From the NCBI GenBank assembly GCA_028703305.1, contig JAQVNC010000012.1, positions 1-32,277 on the forward strand: 32,277 nt of DNA, given 5' to 3'. Under the pieces are notes generated by a model. That model did not search any database and had not been told where the DNA came from. It was given only the letters and a program-made list of their open reading frames with translations. The translations under genes were made by a program, and so were the position numbers. The DNA comes from Patescibacteria group bacterium. Lineage in GTDB: Bacteria > Patescibacteriota > Patescibacteriia > Patescibacteriales > GWC2-42-12. This document shows positions 16,533 through 26,192 of the stretch, piece after piece (position 1 is the first letter of the stretch; every line of letters begins with the position of its first letter).

Positions 16533-18008
16533 ATGCTTAATTTTTTTAAAAAATATTTTTTTAAGTTAATGTTGGCGGCGATTATTTTAGCTGTCATAAT
16601 TTTTTCTTTGACAACTTTAACCACTAAACCGCGGCTTTGGACGGATGAAGCTTTAAATATTGAACTAGCCAGAAATTTTTTATTTTTTGGCCATTTAGAT
16701 TTAGCCGTTGAACCGGGCGTATTTTCCGGCGTTCCATATTTATTGCAGTCAACCGGCTATCCGCTGACTATCACTTTAGCCGCATTTTTTAAGATTTTCG
16801 GTTTTGGCCTTATTCAAGCGCGGCTGTTCGCCTTATCTTTAATGGTAATTTTGTTGGTTACGGTTTATTGGTATGCCAAGAAGCTGTTTAATAAGACGCA
16901 GGCGCTTTACGCCACGCTGTTAATCGCGACTTTCGCTCCATTTTACGGCAACGGGCGCTGCGTTACCGGAGAAATTTTAGGGTTTATTTTTCTTATTTTC
17001 GGCCTTTATTTTTTGTTTGAGAAGAATGCCGCTCGTTTTAAATTTTTTAATTCAGGCCAACTTTTAGCCGGCATTTTTTTAGGGCTGGCCATTGTCACTA
17101 AGCCGTCGGTTTATTTAATGATCCTGCCGGCCGTTTTAATCGCTCTGATTTTTTTAAAGCGAGAATTTTTTAGCCGGGCATTTAATGTTTTATTAGGCAT
17201 GGCGCCGGCGGCATTTTTTTGGATAATTTTAAATGTTCCGAATTTTTTGGACCGTGAGCCTTGGCTTAAAATTTTAAATTTTTATAAAAACCCTTACGCG
17301 CCTTTATCGGTTTCCGATAATGTTTTTTTAAATTTCGCCGGTTTGCCGCAGAATACAACTTTAATTTATTTTTTGGGCCTGTTAGCCGTAATTTTTTGGG
17401 CGTTTTTAAAAAGAAGAGATTTTTTTAAACGTCATAACGGCCTAATAATTTTTTTCGCCGGCTATAGTATCCTCGCCCTGATTTATTTTTTTAAAAGTCC
17501 CGGCTGGCTGCGCTATCTAATGGCGGTTGAACTTTTTGCTTTTATAGTTTTAGGCCCGGCGCTTGAGGCGATTTTAGGTTCGCTGAATTTTAAAAATTTT
17601 AGCCTGGCCAATAAAGCGAAATTATTGGCCGGCGCCATGATTTTTCTGGCCATGTTCCAGGCCTGGCATCTTTTTACCAGAGCTGATATATTTTATTCGG
17701 ACACCTACTTAAAGGTGGCTGAATTCGTGGGAGGGCGTTCATCGGGCAAAACGGTTGGACTTTATAACGCCCTGCCGATTGCCTCATTAATTTTTCCGGA
17801 AAGAAAGTTTCAAATGACCGATGTTATGCTGGGTGTGCCGGTTTTGGGCCGTGACTTTTTGGCGGTCGAGGAAAGCCAGTGGCCGGATTTTGTTGTTGCC
17901 GCTACAAACGAGCCGTTAATGCTGCCGCACCAAAATATTATGCAATCAAGATATGAGCCTGTTTATTTTAATGATCCCTATACGGTTTATATTTTAAAAT
18001 CACGCTAA
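16533..18008 (+). CDS. GT-C-type membrane glycosyltransferase (PMT/ArnT-like)
   Basis: A 491-residue polytopic protein with about eleven hydrophobic helices. Helix one (about 10-28) is followed by RLWTDEALNIELARNF, where D38/E39 occupy the acidic site of ArnT/PMT-like enzymes in the first external loop. Other family features are STGYPLTITLAAFFKIFG, ATFAPFYGNGRCVTGEI and LGLAIVTKPSVYLMILP. The C-terminal 100 residues form a soluble outer-face domain. It is the first gene after hairpin element copy 2, starting 24 bases from its edge, and ends one base before the next gene. The expected donor is a polyprenyl-phosphate sugar; the acceptor is unknown. Confidence 0.87.
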   Translation: MLNFFKKYFFKLMLAAIILAVIIFSLTTLTTKPRLWTDEALNIELARNFLFFGHLDLAVEPGVFSGVPYLLQSTGYPLTITLAAFFKIFGFGLIQARLFALSLMVILLVTVYWYAKKLFNKTQALYATLLIATFAPFYGNGRCVTGEILGFIFLIFGLYFLFEKNAARFKFFNSGQLLAGIFLGLAIVTKPSVYLMILPAVLIALIFLKREFFSRAFNVLLGMAPAAFFWIILNVPNFLDREPWLKILNFYKNPYAPLSVSDNVFLNFAGLPQNTTLIYFLGLLAVIFWAFLKRRDFFKRHNGLIIFFAGYSILALIYFFKSPGWLRYLMAVELFAFIVLGPALEAILGSLNFKNFSLANKAKLLAGAMIFLAMFQAWHLFTRADIFYSDTYLKVAEFVGGRSSGKTVGLYNALPIASLIFPERKFQMTDVMLGVPVLGRDFLAVEESQWPDFVVAATNEPLMLPHQNIMQSRYEPVYFNDPYTVYILKSR

Positions 18009-18009
18009 T

Positions 18010-19155
18010 ATGAAATTAATTTATATAACAAACGTAAGGATTCCCACCGAAAAGGCCCATGGCTACCAGATAGGCAAAATGTGCGAAGAATTCAGCGGCC
18101 AAGGGGCTGAAGTTGAACTTTGGGTGCCGAATAGAAAAAATTTTATTAAGGATGATATTTTTTCTTTTTACGGCTTGAAAAATAATTTTAAAATTGTAAA
18201 AATCAACAGCTTTGACTTTTATAAGTATTGGAAATATCTGGGAAAATTAAGCTTTTGGCTGCAGAGCTTTTGGTTTATGCTGGGTTTAATATTTATTAAA
18301 ACCGATAAAAACGCGATAATTTATACCAGAGAGGCTGAAATTGGCTGGATTTTCCGCCTGCGAGGCTACCGGACGGTTTATGAAGCCCATAATTGGCCGA
18401 ATAAAAATCGGCTCTATAAATTTTTAATCGGCAGAGGCGGCGAAAATAATAAAATAGTGGTGATTACCAAAGGCTTAAAGGATTTATTTATTAAAAACAA
18501 TTGGCCGGAAAATAAAATTTTAGTGGCGGCGGACGGGGTTGATTTGGAAAAATTTGATATTGATTTAAATAAAGAGCGGGTCAGGAATGAATTAAATCTG
18601 CCACTGGATAAAAAAATAGTTTTATACATCGGCCATTTATATGAATGGAAAGGAGCGCAAGATTTGGCTGATGCCGCCGCTTTACTAAAAAATAATTTTT
18701 TAACGGTTTTTGTCGGTGGAGTCGCCGGCGACGCTAAAATTTTTAAAGAAAAAAATAAAGAAGCGATCGAGGCCGAAAAAATCGCCCTTTATCCGCACCA
18801 ATCGCGTAGTTTAATGCCAAGATGGCTTAAAGCCGCCGATATTCTAATCTTACCTAATAAAAGCCAAGAAAAAATTTCAAGCCATTTTACTTCTCCCTTG
18901 AAGCTTTTTGAATATATGGCCAGCGGTGCGCCGATAATCGCTTCGGATTTGCCAAGCCTTAGAGAGGTCTTAAATGAAAGAAACTGCCTTTTTTTCAAGC
19001 CGGACAACGCCAAAGACCTGGCGGCAAAGATTATGTTGCTATCTGAAGATCAAACGGCGGGCGAGAGAATAGCCAAGCAAGCATATTTTGACGTAAAAAA
19101 ATACGCCTGGGAGGAAAGGGCTAAAAATATTATTAATTTTATGGCAGAGAATTAA
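18010..19155 (+). CDS. GT4-like glycosyltransferase
   Basis: A 381-residue GT-B protein. The start KLIYITNVRIPTEKAHGYQI is typical of a GT4 branch often annotated group 1. The donor domain contains IVLYIGHLYEWKGAQDLADA and FTSPLKLFEYMASGAPIIASDLPSLREVL, where the usual first Glu is absent and SPLKLFEYM stands in its place, as in WcaI-like enzymes. A hydrophobic patch around residues 80-98 may hold the acceptor half to the membrane. It starts one base after the GT-C gene and leaves 35 non-coding bases before the aminotransferase gene. Donor and acceptor are unknown. Confidence 0.9.
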   Translation: MKLIYITNVRIPTEKAHGYQIGKMCEEFSGQGAEVELWVPNRKNFIKDDIFSFYGLKNNFKIVKINSFDFYKYWKYLGKLSFWLQSFWFMLGLIFIKTDKNAIIYTREAEIGWIFRLRGYRTVYEAHNWPNKNRLYKFLIGRGGENNKIVVITKGLKDLFIKNNWPENKILVAADGVDLEKFDIDLNKERVRNELNLPLDKKIVLYIGHLYEWKGAQDLADAAALLKNNFLTVFVGGVAGDAKIFKEKNKEAIEAEKIALYPHQSRSLMPRWLKAADILILPNKSQEKISSHFTSPLKLFEYMASGAPIIASDLPSLREVLNERNCLFFKPDNAKDLAAKIMLLSEDQTAGERIAKQAYFDVKKYAWEERAKNIINFMAEN

Positions 19156-19190
19156 TTTATCTATATTACCGAAAAAATTAAAGAAAAAAT

Positions 19191-20297
19191 ATGAAAAAAA
19201 ATATTTACGTGACTCAACCGTCTCTGCCTGACTTGGAAGATTTTATTGTCTATTTGAGGCAAATTTGGGAAAGTAAGATGCTGACTAATAACGGCCCGTT
19301 CCACCAACAATTTGAAAAAGAGCTGGCTGATTTTCTCGGCGTTAAGCATATATCGGTATTTACCAACACGACGCTGGCTTTAATGATTTCATTGCGAGCT
19401 TTAGAAATCAAAGGGGAAGTTATCACCACGCCGTATACTTTTGTCGCCACCTCTCATGCTCTCCATTGGAACAATATAAAACCTGTTTTTTGCGATATAA
19501 AATACGCCGACGGCAATATAGACGAATCAAAAATTGAAGCCTTAATCACGCCGGAGACTTCAGCCATTATGCCTGTCCTTACCTACGGCCATCCCTGCGA
19601 TTTTAAGAAAATAAGCGAAATAGCCAAAGCCCATGGTTTAAAAGTTATTTATGACGCCGCCCATGCCTTTAACGTCAAAGAGGACGGCGCTTCGGTTTTA
19701 AATTTTGGCGACCTGGCCATTCTTAGCTTTCATGCCACGAAAATTTTTAACACCTTTGAGGGCGGGGCGATAATTTGCCATGACCAAAAAACAAAAGAAA
19801 GAATAGACTATCTTAAAAATTTTGGCTTTAAAGACGAAGTCACGGTTGTCGGGCCGGGAATTAACGCTAAAATGAATGAATTTCAGGCCGCTTTGGGTTT
19901 GCTCCAGCTTAAAAAAGTAAATTCTTATATAGAAAAAAATAAAGCCATTCATGATATATATGAAAACGCCCTGAAGAATATAAAGGGCATTGGCTTGTTT
20001 GCCAAGAAGCAATCGATAGATTATAATTATTCATATTATCCGATTTTAGTAAAAGACGATTTTCCTTTAACTCGTGACCAGCTTTATGATAAGTTAAAGA
20101 AAAATGGCATTTACGCCCGCAGATATTTTTATCCTTTAGTTACGGAGTTTAAGCCGTATAATAGCATGGTTAAGGCAAAAAGCGATTTGGAAATCGCCTA
20201 TAAAGTCGCTGACCAAATATTGTGCCTGCCCATCTATCCAGGCCTGGCTAGCGATGAAGTGGACAGAATAATAAATTTAATTTATGAAGAAAAATAA
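19191..20297 (+). CDS. DegT/DnrJ/EryC1/StrS-family sugar aminotransferase (VioA/WecE-like)
   Basis: A 368-residue PLP enzyme that would transfer an amino group from glutamate to a keto-sugar nucleotide. The fold type I features are VFTNTTLALMISLRAL (phosphate site), VIYDAAHAF with the Asp that contacts the PLP ring nitrogen, and SFHATKIFNTFEGG with the Schiff-base lysine K184. Its last 14 bases overlap a PglD-type acetyltransferase gene. The pair resembles VioA/VioB or FdtB-type modules that make N-acetylated 3- or 4-amino dideoxy sugars from dTDP- or UDP-keto sugars. The needed synthase/dehydratase (RmlA/RmlB type) is not in this window. Exact substrate and amino position are not readable. 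Confidence 0.92.
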   Translation: MKKNIYVTQPSLPDLEDFIVYLRQIWESKMLTNNGPFHQQFEKELADFLGVKHISVFTNTTLALMISLRALEIKGEVITTPYTFVATSHALHWNNIKPVFCDIKYADGNIDESKIEALITPETSAIMPVLTYGHPCDFKKISEIAKAHGLKVIYDAAHAFNVKEDGASVLNFGDLAILSFHATKIFNTFEGGAIICHDQKTKERIDYLKNFGFKDEVTVVGPGINAKMNEFQAALGLLQLKKVNSYIEKNKAIHDIYENALKNIKGIGLFAKKQSIDYNYSYYPILVKDDFPLTRDQLYDKLKKNGIYARRYFYPLVTEFKPYNSMVKAKSDLEIAYKVADQILCLPIYPGLASDEVDRIINLIYEEK

Positions 20298-20958
20298 AAA
20301 AATTTTAATATTCGGCTCATCCGGGCATGCCAAAGCAATCACCGAAATTTTAGAAGAACAAAATTACGAAATAGTCGGCTATCTTGATTCTTTCGCTCCG
20401 GCTGGATCTAAAGTGCTTAGTTATAAAATTCTCGGGAACGAATATCTTCTGGCGAACGCTAATAAAAATTTTAAAACCGATAAAGTGGTAATCGCGGTCG
20501 GGGAAAATAGCGATAGATTTAAAGTATTTCAGAAACTTAGGAAAATAAATAAAAATTTAAAATATCCGCCCGTTGTCGCCAACAGCGCGAAAGTTTCTAA
20601 AAGCGCGGCTTTAGGCGAAGGAGCGGTTATTATGAATAATGTTTTAGTTAACACGGCTGGCGATATCGGTAAGTTTGTCGTGTTAAATACGGCCGCGATA
20701 GTCGAGCATAATTGTATTATTGGAGATTTTTCCAGCTTGGCCACGGGCGTATTATTGGGCGGCAACGTGCGTGTAGGCCAGGAAGCATTTATCGGCCTGG
20801 GAGCGCGGATAATCCAAAATAAAAAAATCGGCGAAGGCAGCGTAATCGGCGCCGGAGCAACGGTATTAACCGATATTCCGGATAAAGTTTTAGCCATAGG
20901 CACGCCGGCGAAAATTAAAAAAATAAATTATTCCAATTATAAAATTTTTTCTAAATAA
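20284..20958 (+). CDS. PglD/NeuD-type sugar O/N-acyltransferase, left-handed beta-helix
   Basis: A 224-residue acetyl-CoA-dependent acyltransferase. The N-terminal Rossmann-like domain carries KILIFGSSGHAKAI and GYLDS, the PglD sugar-nucleotide binding region. Hexapeptide repeats (about 105-205) follow, with the likely catalytic base H142 in VEHNCIIGD and a terminal IGAGATVLTDIPDKVLAIGTPAK. Family length is normal at about 210 residues. It most probably acetylates the amine made by the overlapping aminotransferase. The 14-base overlap means that translation is probably coupled. The alternative is O-acetylation of another sugar, less likely given the neighbour. Confidence 0.92.
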   Translation: MKKNKKILIFGSSGHAKAITEILEEQNYEIVGYLDSFAPAGSKVLSYKILGNEYLLANANKNFKTDKVVIAVGENSDRFKVFQKLRKINKNLKYPPVVANSAKVSKSAALGEGAVIMNNVLVNTAGDIGKFVVLNTAAIVEHNCIIGDFSSLATGVLLGGNVRVGQEAFIGLGARIIQNKKIGEGSVIGAGATVLTDIPDKVLAIGTPAKIKKINYSNYKIFSK

Positions 20959-20960
20959 AT

Positions 20961-21893
20961 ATGATTGATATTTCAATCGTGATTCCCGTCTATTTTAATG
21001 AAGGCAGCATTGAAAAAACATTCCTTAGATTAAGGAACGAAGTTTTTGTTAAATTTCCCAACTTATCGTTTGAAGTAATTTTCATTAACGACGGCTCCAA
21101 AGACGGCTCTGGGGAAGAAATCATGAAAGTAAAAAATAAATATCCGGAAAATGTCGTGGTTATTGAATTTACCAGAAATTTCGGGCAGGTTTCGGCAATC
21201 TGCGCCGGTTACGCTAACGCCCAAGGCAAAGCCATAATGAACATAGCGGCCGATATGCAAGAGCCGGCCGTGCTGTTAATTTCGTTGATAGAAAGCTACT
21301 TAAATAAGGAAGCTCTGGTTGTCATCGGCCAAAGGAAAGAGCGCGAAGAGACTATGTATAGGAAAACAACCTCGGATATATTCTATTTTCTTATGCGGAA
21401 ATTAAGTTTCGCGGATATGCCGACGGGCGGATTCGATGTCGCTTTGATTGATGAAAAAGTAAGGGACGTTATTTTGTCGTTAAACGAAGCTAACCCGTTC
21501 TGGCAGGGACAAATTTTATGGACCGGCTATCCGGTAAAAGTTGTGCCTTATGAACGAAAGCAGCGGTTAGTCGGCAAGTCAAGGTGGACGTTTTTTAAAA
21601 AAGTAAAATATTTGCTGGACGGCGTTCTTAATTATTCCTACGCGCCGCTGCGTTTCTTTTCTTTGCTGGGCATAATTTCTTTTTTTCTGGGCATTCTATA
21701 TTCAATTATCATAGTTATCCAATATTTTTTCTTTGAAACGCCTTTTACCGGCTGGGCTCCGATAATGATTGTTATCATGCTCTTTTCCGGCGTGCAATTA
21801 TTGATGCTGGGCTTAATCGGCGAATATTTATGGAGAATTTTTGACCAAACGAAAAATAGGCCAAGATACATGATTAGCAAGTTAATTAAGTAA
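20961..21893 (+). CDS. GT2 polyprenyl-phosphate glycosyltransferase, ArnC/GtrB-like
   Basis: A 310-residue GT2 enzyme with a C-terminal membrane hairpin, the form of ArnC, GtrB and YkcC. It has ISIVIPVYFNEGSI, INDGSKDGS (D44), TRNFGQVSAICAGYANA and ADMQEPAVLL (D98), where the family usually has DxQDP. RKQRLVGKSRWTFFKKVKYLLDG and two helices at about 230-252 and 265-290 follow. It should transfer a sugar to undecaprenyl phosphate for use on the outer face. It starts two bases after the acetyltransferase stop and precedes a GT-C-like membrane gene, which could use its product. The sugar may be the N-acetylated amino sugar made just upstream; this is inference. Confidence 0.93.
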   Translation: MIDISIVIPVYFNEGSIEKTFLRLRNEVFVKFPNLSFEVIFINDGSKDGSGEEIMKVKNKYPENVVVIEFTRNFGQVSAICAGYANAQGKAIMNIAADMQEPAVLLISLIESYLNKEALVVIGQRKEREETMYRKTTSDIFYFLMRKLSFADMPTGGFDVALIDEKVRDVILSLNEANPFWQGQILWTGYPVKVVPYERKQRLVGKSRWTFFKKVKYLLDGVLNYSYAPLRFFSLLGIISFFLGILYSIIIVIQYFFFETPFTGWAPIMIVIMLFSGVQLLMLGLIGEYLWRIFDQTKNRPRYMISKLIK

Positions 21894-21917
21894 AGTTTCA
21901 CGCTTCCACAAAAAAGT

Positions 21918-23695
21918 ATGCAAGACGCCCTGAAAAAAATAAAAAATTTTGGCCATGAGCACGGCTGGATTATTATCGCCTCCTTTTTATTGACATTCAT
22001 AATTTTCGCGCCGCTTCTGGCTTTCCCCGGCTTTATAAAAGATAAATATCATGGAATTAATATAAATCGTTTTAGCGGCGACGCTCATTTTTATTTAACT
22101 CGGGGCAAAGAAGTTTTGGACGGCCATGGCTTAGGCAGCCCGGTTTTAAGGGGAGGAAAGGAGGGGATGGATGTTCAGCTTTCTTCCAGCGAATATATTT
22201 TGCTCGCGCCCATAAAATTATTGGGTTTGGAGAAAAAATTCAATATCGCGTCGATTTATAATTTTTATAACTTTATCGGCGTTTTCTTTTTAATTTTACT
22301 TATTTATTTTTTTGTTTGGCAGTTGTCCGGCAGTAAATTATTGTCAATCGCCGCCGCTTTATTCGTTGTCGGCGGCTATTCCATTGTTTATAATAAATCG
22401 CTATTTTATAGCGATTTTAACGTCTACGCCCGGGTGATTTATCCTTATTTCAGTTCGCTCATTCTTTTTGCATATTTAAATTTACTGGTTGCCGGCCTGA
22501 AGACGGCCAAACTAAAATACAAAATTTTGGCCGGCTTGGTTTTCGGTTTGCTGTTCTATATATATTTTTACGCCTGGACATTCGCTTTGGCTTTTAACGC
22601 TTGTTTATTATTAATTTATTTATTTAGAAAAGATTTTTCAGAGGCGAAGGCTATTTCATTAATAAGCGGCATCGGCCTAGGGCTTGGTTTATATAATTTA
22701 ATCAGGCTGGTGTCTTTACTTAACCCCGAAAACGGAAGCCAGACGGCTTATTTTATGGCCATGTCGTACGGCCACGCGCCGGTTTTTAGTAAAATTGGCT
22801 TTATTGCCTTAGTTATATTCTCGCCTTCTATTGGTATAAAAATAAAGATGATAAAAACGCGCCTTTTATTTTCGCCGTAATTTTAAGCGGCTGGGCCGCG
22901 CTTAATCAGCAGATAATTACCGGTAAGCTGCTTCAGTACGGCCATTATTATTGGTACTTCATTGTTCCTTTGTCAATCATTATTAGTTTATACATGATTT
23001 GGCAACTGATAAAAAATGAAAAATTAAAAAAATATTTATTTTTAGCTTTAATCGCCCTGGTTTTCATTAACACCGCCGGGGGCCAGTATAAATCTTTTTT
23101 TACCACCGTCGAGTCAAAAACATATGAACAAAACTTCGGCCCGATATTCGACGCTTTGAACCGCGACAAAAATCCGGGAGTAATTTTAGCCGCCCAAAGC
23201 AATGCTTATCTATTTACCATTTATACTTCCCATGATTTGTTCTGGCATTCAGCCGCCTTTTTAAGCCTAGTGCCGGTTCAAAGATATGAAGAAGCGCTTT
23301 TCGTCTATTTATATTTAAATAAAGAGGCTAGAAATGATTTTAAGGGCTATTTGGAAAAAATTAGCGATAATAAAGCGCCGGAATCTTTTTATCAAGCCCT
23401 TTACCGCGACTTAGAAGGTTATCAGTCAGGCTATTCACTTTATGAGTATGACGATAAAGTCGCGAACGATGATAAAGAATTGAGCCTGAAGCGGCCAATG
23501 ATAATTGAACAATTAGATAAAAAATATAATGAAGCGATTAAAGATAATGGAATTAATAAAATATTAAAAAAATATGGAGTTAATTATATTGTCTGGGACA
23601 AAAATAAAAATCCGGAGTGGGATTTGTCTTTTATGGGTGATAAGATAAAAGAAGTTGTTTCTTTTAACAATATTTATCTTTACCGGATTTTCTAA
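21918..23695 (+). pseudogene. Polytopic GT-C-like membrane protein, broken by a frameshift
   Basis: Two reading frames together encode one membrane protein of about 590 residues. The first part (21918-22880, 320 residues) has an opening helix, then RFSGDAHFYLTRGKEV with D55 in the first external loop, and several further helices. It runs into an unrelated tail and stop at 22878. From about 22820 the frame one base back continues sensibly, through AFYWYKNKDDKNAPFIFAV and QQIITGKLLQYGHYYWYF, to a stop at 23695. A single base lost near 22818-22826 explains the break. A separate product starting at 22970 is possible but would lack the N-terminal domain. The family resembles GT-C enzymes; exact function is unrecognised. 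It may be a true mutation or a sequence error. Confidence 0.8.
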
Positions 23696-23770
23696 ATTAG
23701 CTTGGCCGGATAGGCTGGACAAAATCGGCCTAAAGGCGTAAATTATGCTTGTCTTGATATCTTATAAATT

Positions 23771-24952
23771 ATGAGAATTACTTTTATAGTTACCAAATTA
23801 AATTTTACCGGCGGCGGCGAGAATCATGATATTATCATAAAAATTCGCGGGCTTAAGGAAAGGGGCCATGAAGTGACGGTTGTAACTACTTTTTCCAAGT
23901 CCAATAGTATTCCTCCGGATATTAATTTTCAGCTGATTGAAGAGCAAAAACCGGGCAACGGACTTTTAAGTCTGCAATTTTTTATAGCCAATATTTTAAA
24001 AAAGCACGCTCCTGGTACCGATGTTTTTTATTTGATCAACAGCTCGTTTCTTTTCGGCGCCGGCTGGTATCGGCTAAGCGTTAGAGGCAGTAAGCCGGTG
24101 GTGGCCGATTTAAACGGTTATGCCGATTTTGTGGAAACTTATTATAAGAAAGAGCCGTTATATCCGTTGGCGCGGATACCCTTTAAGCAAAGTCTCTTGC
24201 GAAAAATAAAACATTGGTTTCGCATTTTGCTGGAGCGTTCAATCGGCGTTTATTTAACAAATCGTTTGGACGCGATTGTGATTATGACTAAAACAATCGC
24301 GCAACATTACGCTAGGGCAGGAGTAAAGCAAGATAAGATAACAATTATACCAAGCCCTCATGACATCCTGGCGCTTAGTAAGCAGCCGCTTCAAGACAAT
24401 CCCTTTTTTAAATATCCTAAGAATATTTTTCATATTCTTTTTACCGGCCGTTTCCATTTTGACAAAGGCGTTGATATACTGATTAAGGCATTTTCTCAAT
24501 GCGATTGCCCCGGCGCCATGCTTCATCTGGTCGGCGACGGCCCGGAGAAAGCGGCGCTGGAAGAAATGGTTAATAAAGCCGGGTTAAGCGAAAGAGTGAA
24601 ATTTTATTCTTGGCGAGAGCCCGGGAAGCTCATTCCTTTCTACCAGCACGCGAGTTTGTTCGTTCATACGGCTCGCTTGCCCGAGCCCTTAATCAGAACT
24701 ACTGTTGAAGCTATGGCTTTCGGTTTGCCTTTGGTTGCTACTGATACTTGCGGGGAAGACTGGTTTAAGGAAGTGGCAAAAACATTCCCGCTGGGCGATA
24801 TTAGCGCCTGCGCCAAAGCGATTGAAGCCGCTTACAGCGATAATAATTTTAGGGTTATGGCTAAAGCCAACGGCATAAAAAGAGCCAAGGAATTTGATTA
24901 TCGGCAGCAAATAATTAATTTAGACAATATTCTAACTTGTGTTTATGACTAA
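23771..24952 (+). CDS. GT4 family glycosyltransferase
   Basis: A 393-residue GT-B glycosyltransferase. The N-terminus has FTGGGENHDIIIKIRGLKE, a glycine-rich acceptor-domain loop. The donor domain contains HILFTGRFHFDKGVDILIKA, HLVGDGPEKAALEEMV and a complete EX7E motif in EPLIRTTVEAMAFGLPLVA. It follows a 75-base non-coding gap that contains only a weak inverted repeat, so it may share the upstream transcript. Its stop overlaps the following SDR gene by eight bases. Donor and acceptor unknown. Confidence 0.93.
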   Translation: MRITFIVTKLNFTGGGENHDIIIKIRGLKERGHEVTVVTTFSKSNSIPPDINFQLIEEQKPGNGLLSLQFFIANILKKHAPGTDVFYLINSSFLFGAGWYRLSVRGSKPVVADLNGYADFVETYYKKEPLYPLARIPFKQSLLRKIKHWFRILLERSIGVYLTNRLDAIVIMTKTIAQHYARAGVKQDKITIIPSPHDILALSKQPLQDNPFFKYPKNIFHILFTGRFHFDKGVDILIKAFSQCDCPGAMLHLVGDGPEKAALEEMVNKAGLSERVKFYSWREPGKLIPFYQHASLFVHTARLPEPLIRTTVEAMAFGLPLVATDTCGEDWFKEVAKTFPLGDISACAKAIEAAYSDNNFRVMAKANGIKRAKEFDYRQQIINLDNILTCVYD

Positions 24953-25802
24953 AAAAACAGAAACCATTCTTATAACCGGCCATTTGGGCTTTGTCGGTAA
25001 GCATACGGTAAGGCGCCTCTCGGATTTAGGGCATAAAGTCGTGGGCTATGACATTATTGAAGGAAATGATATTAGGGATTATGACAAGCTTTTAAAAATG
25101 ATTGAGCCGGGCATGAAAATCCTGCATTTAGCCGCGGTATCGACTTTTTGGGGCGCTGACAAAGACCCGATAGAGGCTTTTACGACTAACGCTTTGGGCA
25201 CAAAAAATATTATTCAAGCGGCCAAAGCCAAAGGCGCCGAGAGGGTTGTTTACGCCTCGACCGGTTCGGTTTATATGCCCATTGTTGAACAGCCTCCGTT
25301 AACTGAGAACCATCGAGCCATGGGCAATTCCCATTACGGCTGTTCAAAAAGATTGGGCGAGCTTTATGTTTTGCAGGCAGATTCGCCTTATGTTATACTG
25401 CGTTATGCCCATCTTTACGGCCAAGGCAAAGAGAAAGAAGGGGCGGTTGGCGGATTTATCGACCGCATGCGCCGAGGCATGGCGCCGGTGCTTTACGGCG
25501 GCAAGCAATCCAATGATTTTTGCTACATAAAAGACGTAGTGCAGGCGAATGAATTGGCTTTATTTACCCCGAACCTTAATGAGATTTATAATATTGGCAC
25601 GGGCGAAGAAACCACCACCGAAGATATATTTAAAATTATGCGCAAGGTAAGCGGCTATAATAAAGATTTTGAGTATCAAGAGCAGAGGTTGGTTGACGCC
25701 AGCAGATTTTTTTATGACATATCAAAAGCTCAAAAACTCTTGGGCTATAACCCCCAATGGAGTTTAAAAAAAGGGATTGAAGATATGTGGAATTTAATAT
25801 GA
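24945..25802 (+). CDS. NAD(P)-dependent epimerase/dehydratase, extended SDR
   Basis: A 285-residue short-chain dehydrogenase of the nucleotide-sugar type. The cofactor loop is GHLGFVGKH (G12, G15, G18), and the catalytic YX3K is Y131/K135 in [12 protein letters not shown], with STGSVY before it. [17 protein letters not shown] and [15 protein letters not shown] are usual substrate-domain features. Possible reactions are 4-epimerisation, 4,6-dehydration or 4-reduction of a nucleotide sugar. I prefer the ATG at 24945 to an in-frame GTG two codons upstream; both overlap the GT4 stop. It overlaps the next gene as ATGA. The acetyltransferase and aminotransferase downstream suggest it acts in an amino-sugar pathway. 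Confidence 0.9.
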   Translation: MTKKTETILITGHLGFVGKHTVRRLSDLGHKVVGYDIIEGNDIRDYDKLLKMIEPGMKILHLAAVSTFWGADKDPIEAFTTNALGTKNIIQAAKAKGAERVVYASTGSVYMPIVEQPPLTENHRAMGNSHYGCSKRLGELYVLQADSPYVILRYAHLYGQGKEKEGAVGGFIDRMRRGMAPVLYGGKQSNDFCYIKDVVQANELALFTPNLNEIYNIGTGEETTTEDIFKIMRKVSGYNKDFEYQEQRLVDASRFFYDISKAQKLLGYNPQWSLKKGIEDMWNLI

Positions 25803-26188
25803 AAATACCATATCAAAATTTTTGGGGAAAACAAACCATCGGCCAAGGCTCTACTTTTGGCGCCTTTGTTGACATCGGCGACGGCGTGGTAATCGGCAGT
25901 AACTGCAAAATTGAATGCTTTGTTTCCATCCCGCCGGGAGTAACTTTGGAAGATGATGTTTTTGTCGGACCGCAAGCCTGTTTTACCAATGATAAGCATC
26001 CGCGGGCGCGGGGCGAATGGAAAATGTCAAAGACATTGGTAAAGCAAGGCGCTTCTATCGGCGCCAACGCGACAATTTTACCCGGAATAGTAATCGGCCG
26101 AAACGCCACGATTGGTTCAGGCTCGGTTGTGACTAAAGATGTTCCGGACAATGAAACTTGGGCCGGCAATCCGGCGAAAAAAATATAA
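25799..26188 (+). CDS. WbpD/WlbB-like UDP-sugar N-acetyltransferase, left-handed beta-helix
   Basis: A 129-residue hexapeptide-repeat acyltransferase. The repeats run through [14 protein letters not shown] to [27 protein letters not shown]. The middle loop [19 protein letters not shown] matches the FTN-x-x-PRA loop of WbpD and WlbB, which acetylate the 3-amino group of UDP-2-acetamido-3-amino-2,3-dideoxy-glucuronate. It lacks the usual longer C-terminus and is rather short. The start at 25799 forms an ATGA overlap with the SDR gene. The aminotransferase 120 bases downstream is a natural WbpE-type partner, although the hairpins between them break the operon spacing. The exact substrate is inferred from the loop only. 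Confidence 0.88.
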   Translation: MKIPYQNFWGKQTIGQGSTFGAFVDIGDGVVIGSNCKIECFVSIPPGVTLEDDVFVGPQACFTNDKHPRARGEWKMSKTLVKQGASIGANATILPGIVIGRNATIGSGSVVTKDVPDNETWAGNPAKKI

Positions 26189-26192
26189 ACCT

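Noticed and set aside
22815-22830. Programmed ribosomal frameshift as explanation for the split GT-C-like gene
   Set aside because: No X-XXY-YYZ slippery heptamer and no obvious stimulatory hairpin lie in the short region where both frames are open. A lost base is simpler.
23708-23735. Inverted repeat TAGGCTGG / GGCCTA in the gap before the GT4 gene at 23771
   Set aside because: Only about five to six pairs with a mismatch; no relation to the other hairpins. Likely chance.
3563-25802. Recoded TGA (genetic code 25) as in some CPR lineages
   Set aside because: TGA ends three genes precisely where the next gene starts in ATGA overlaps, and all long genes are free of in-frame TGA.
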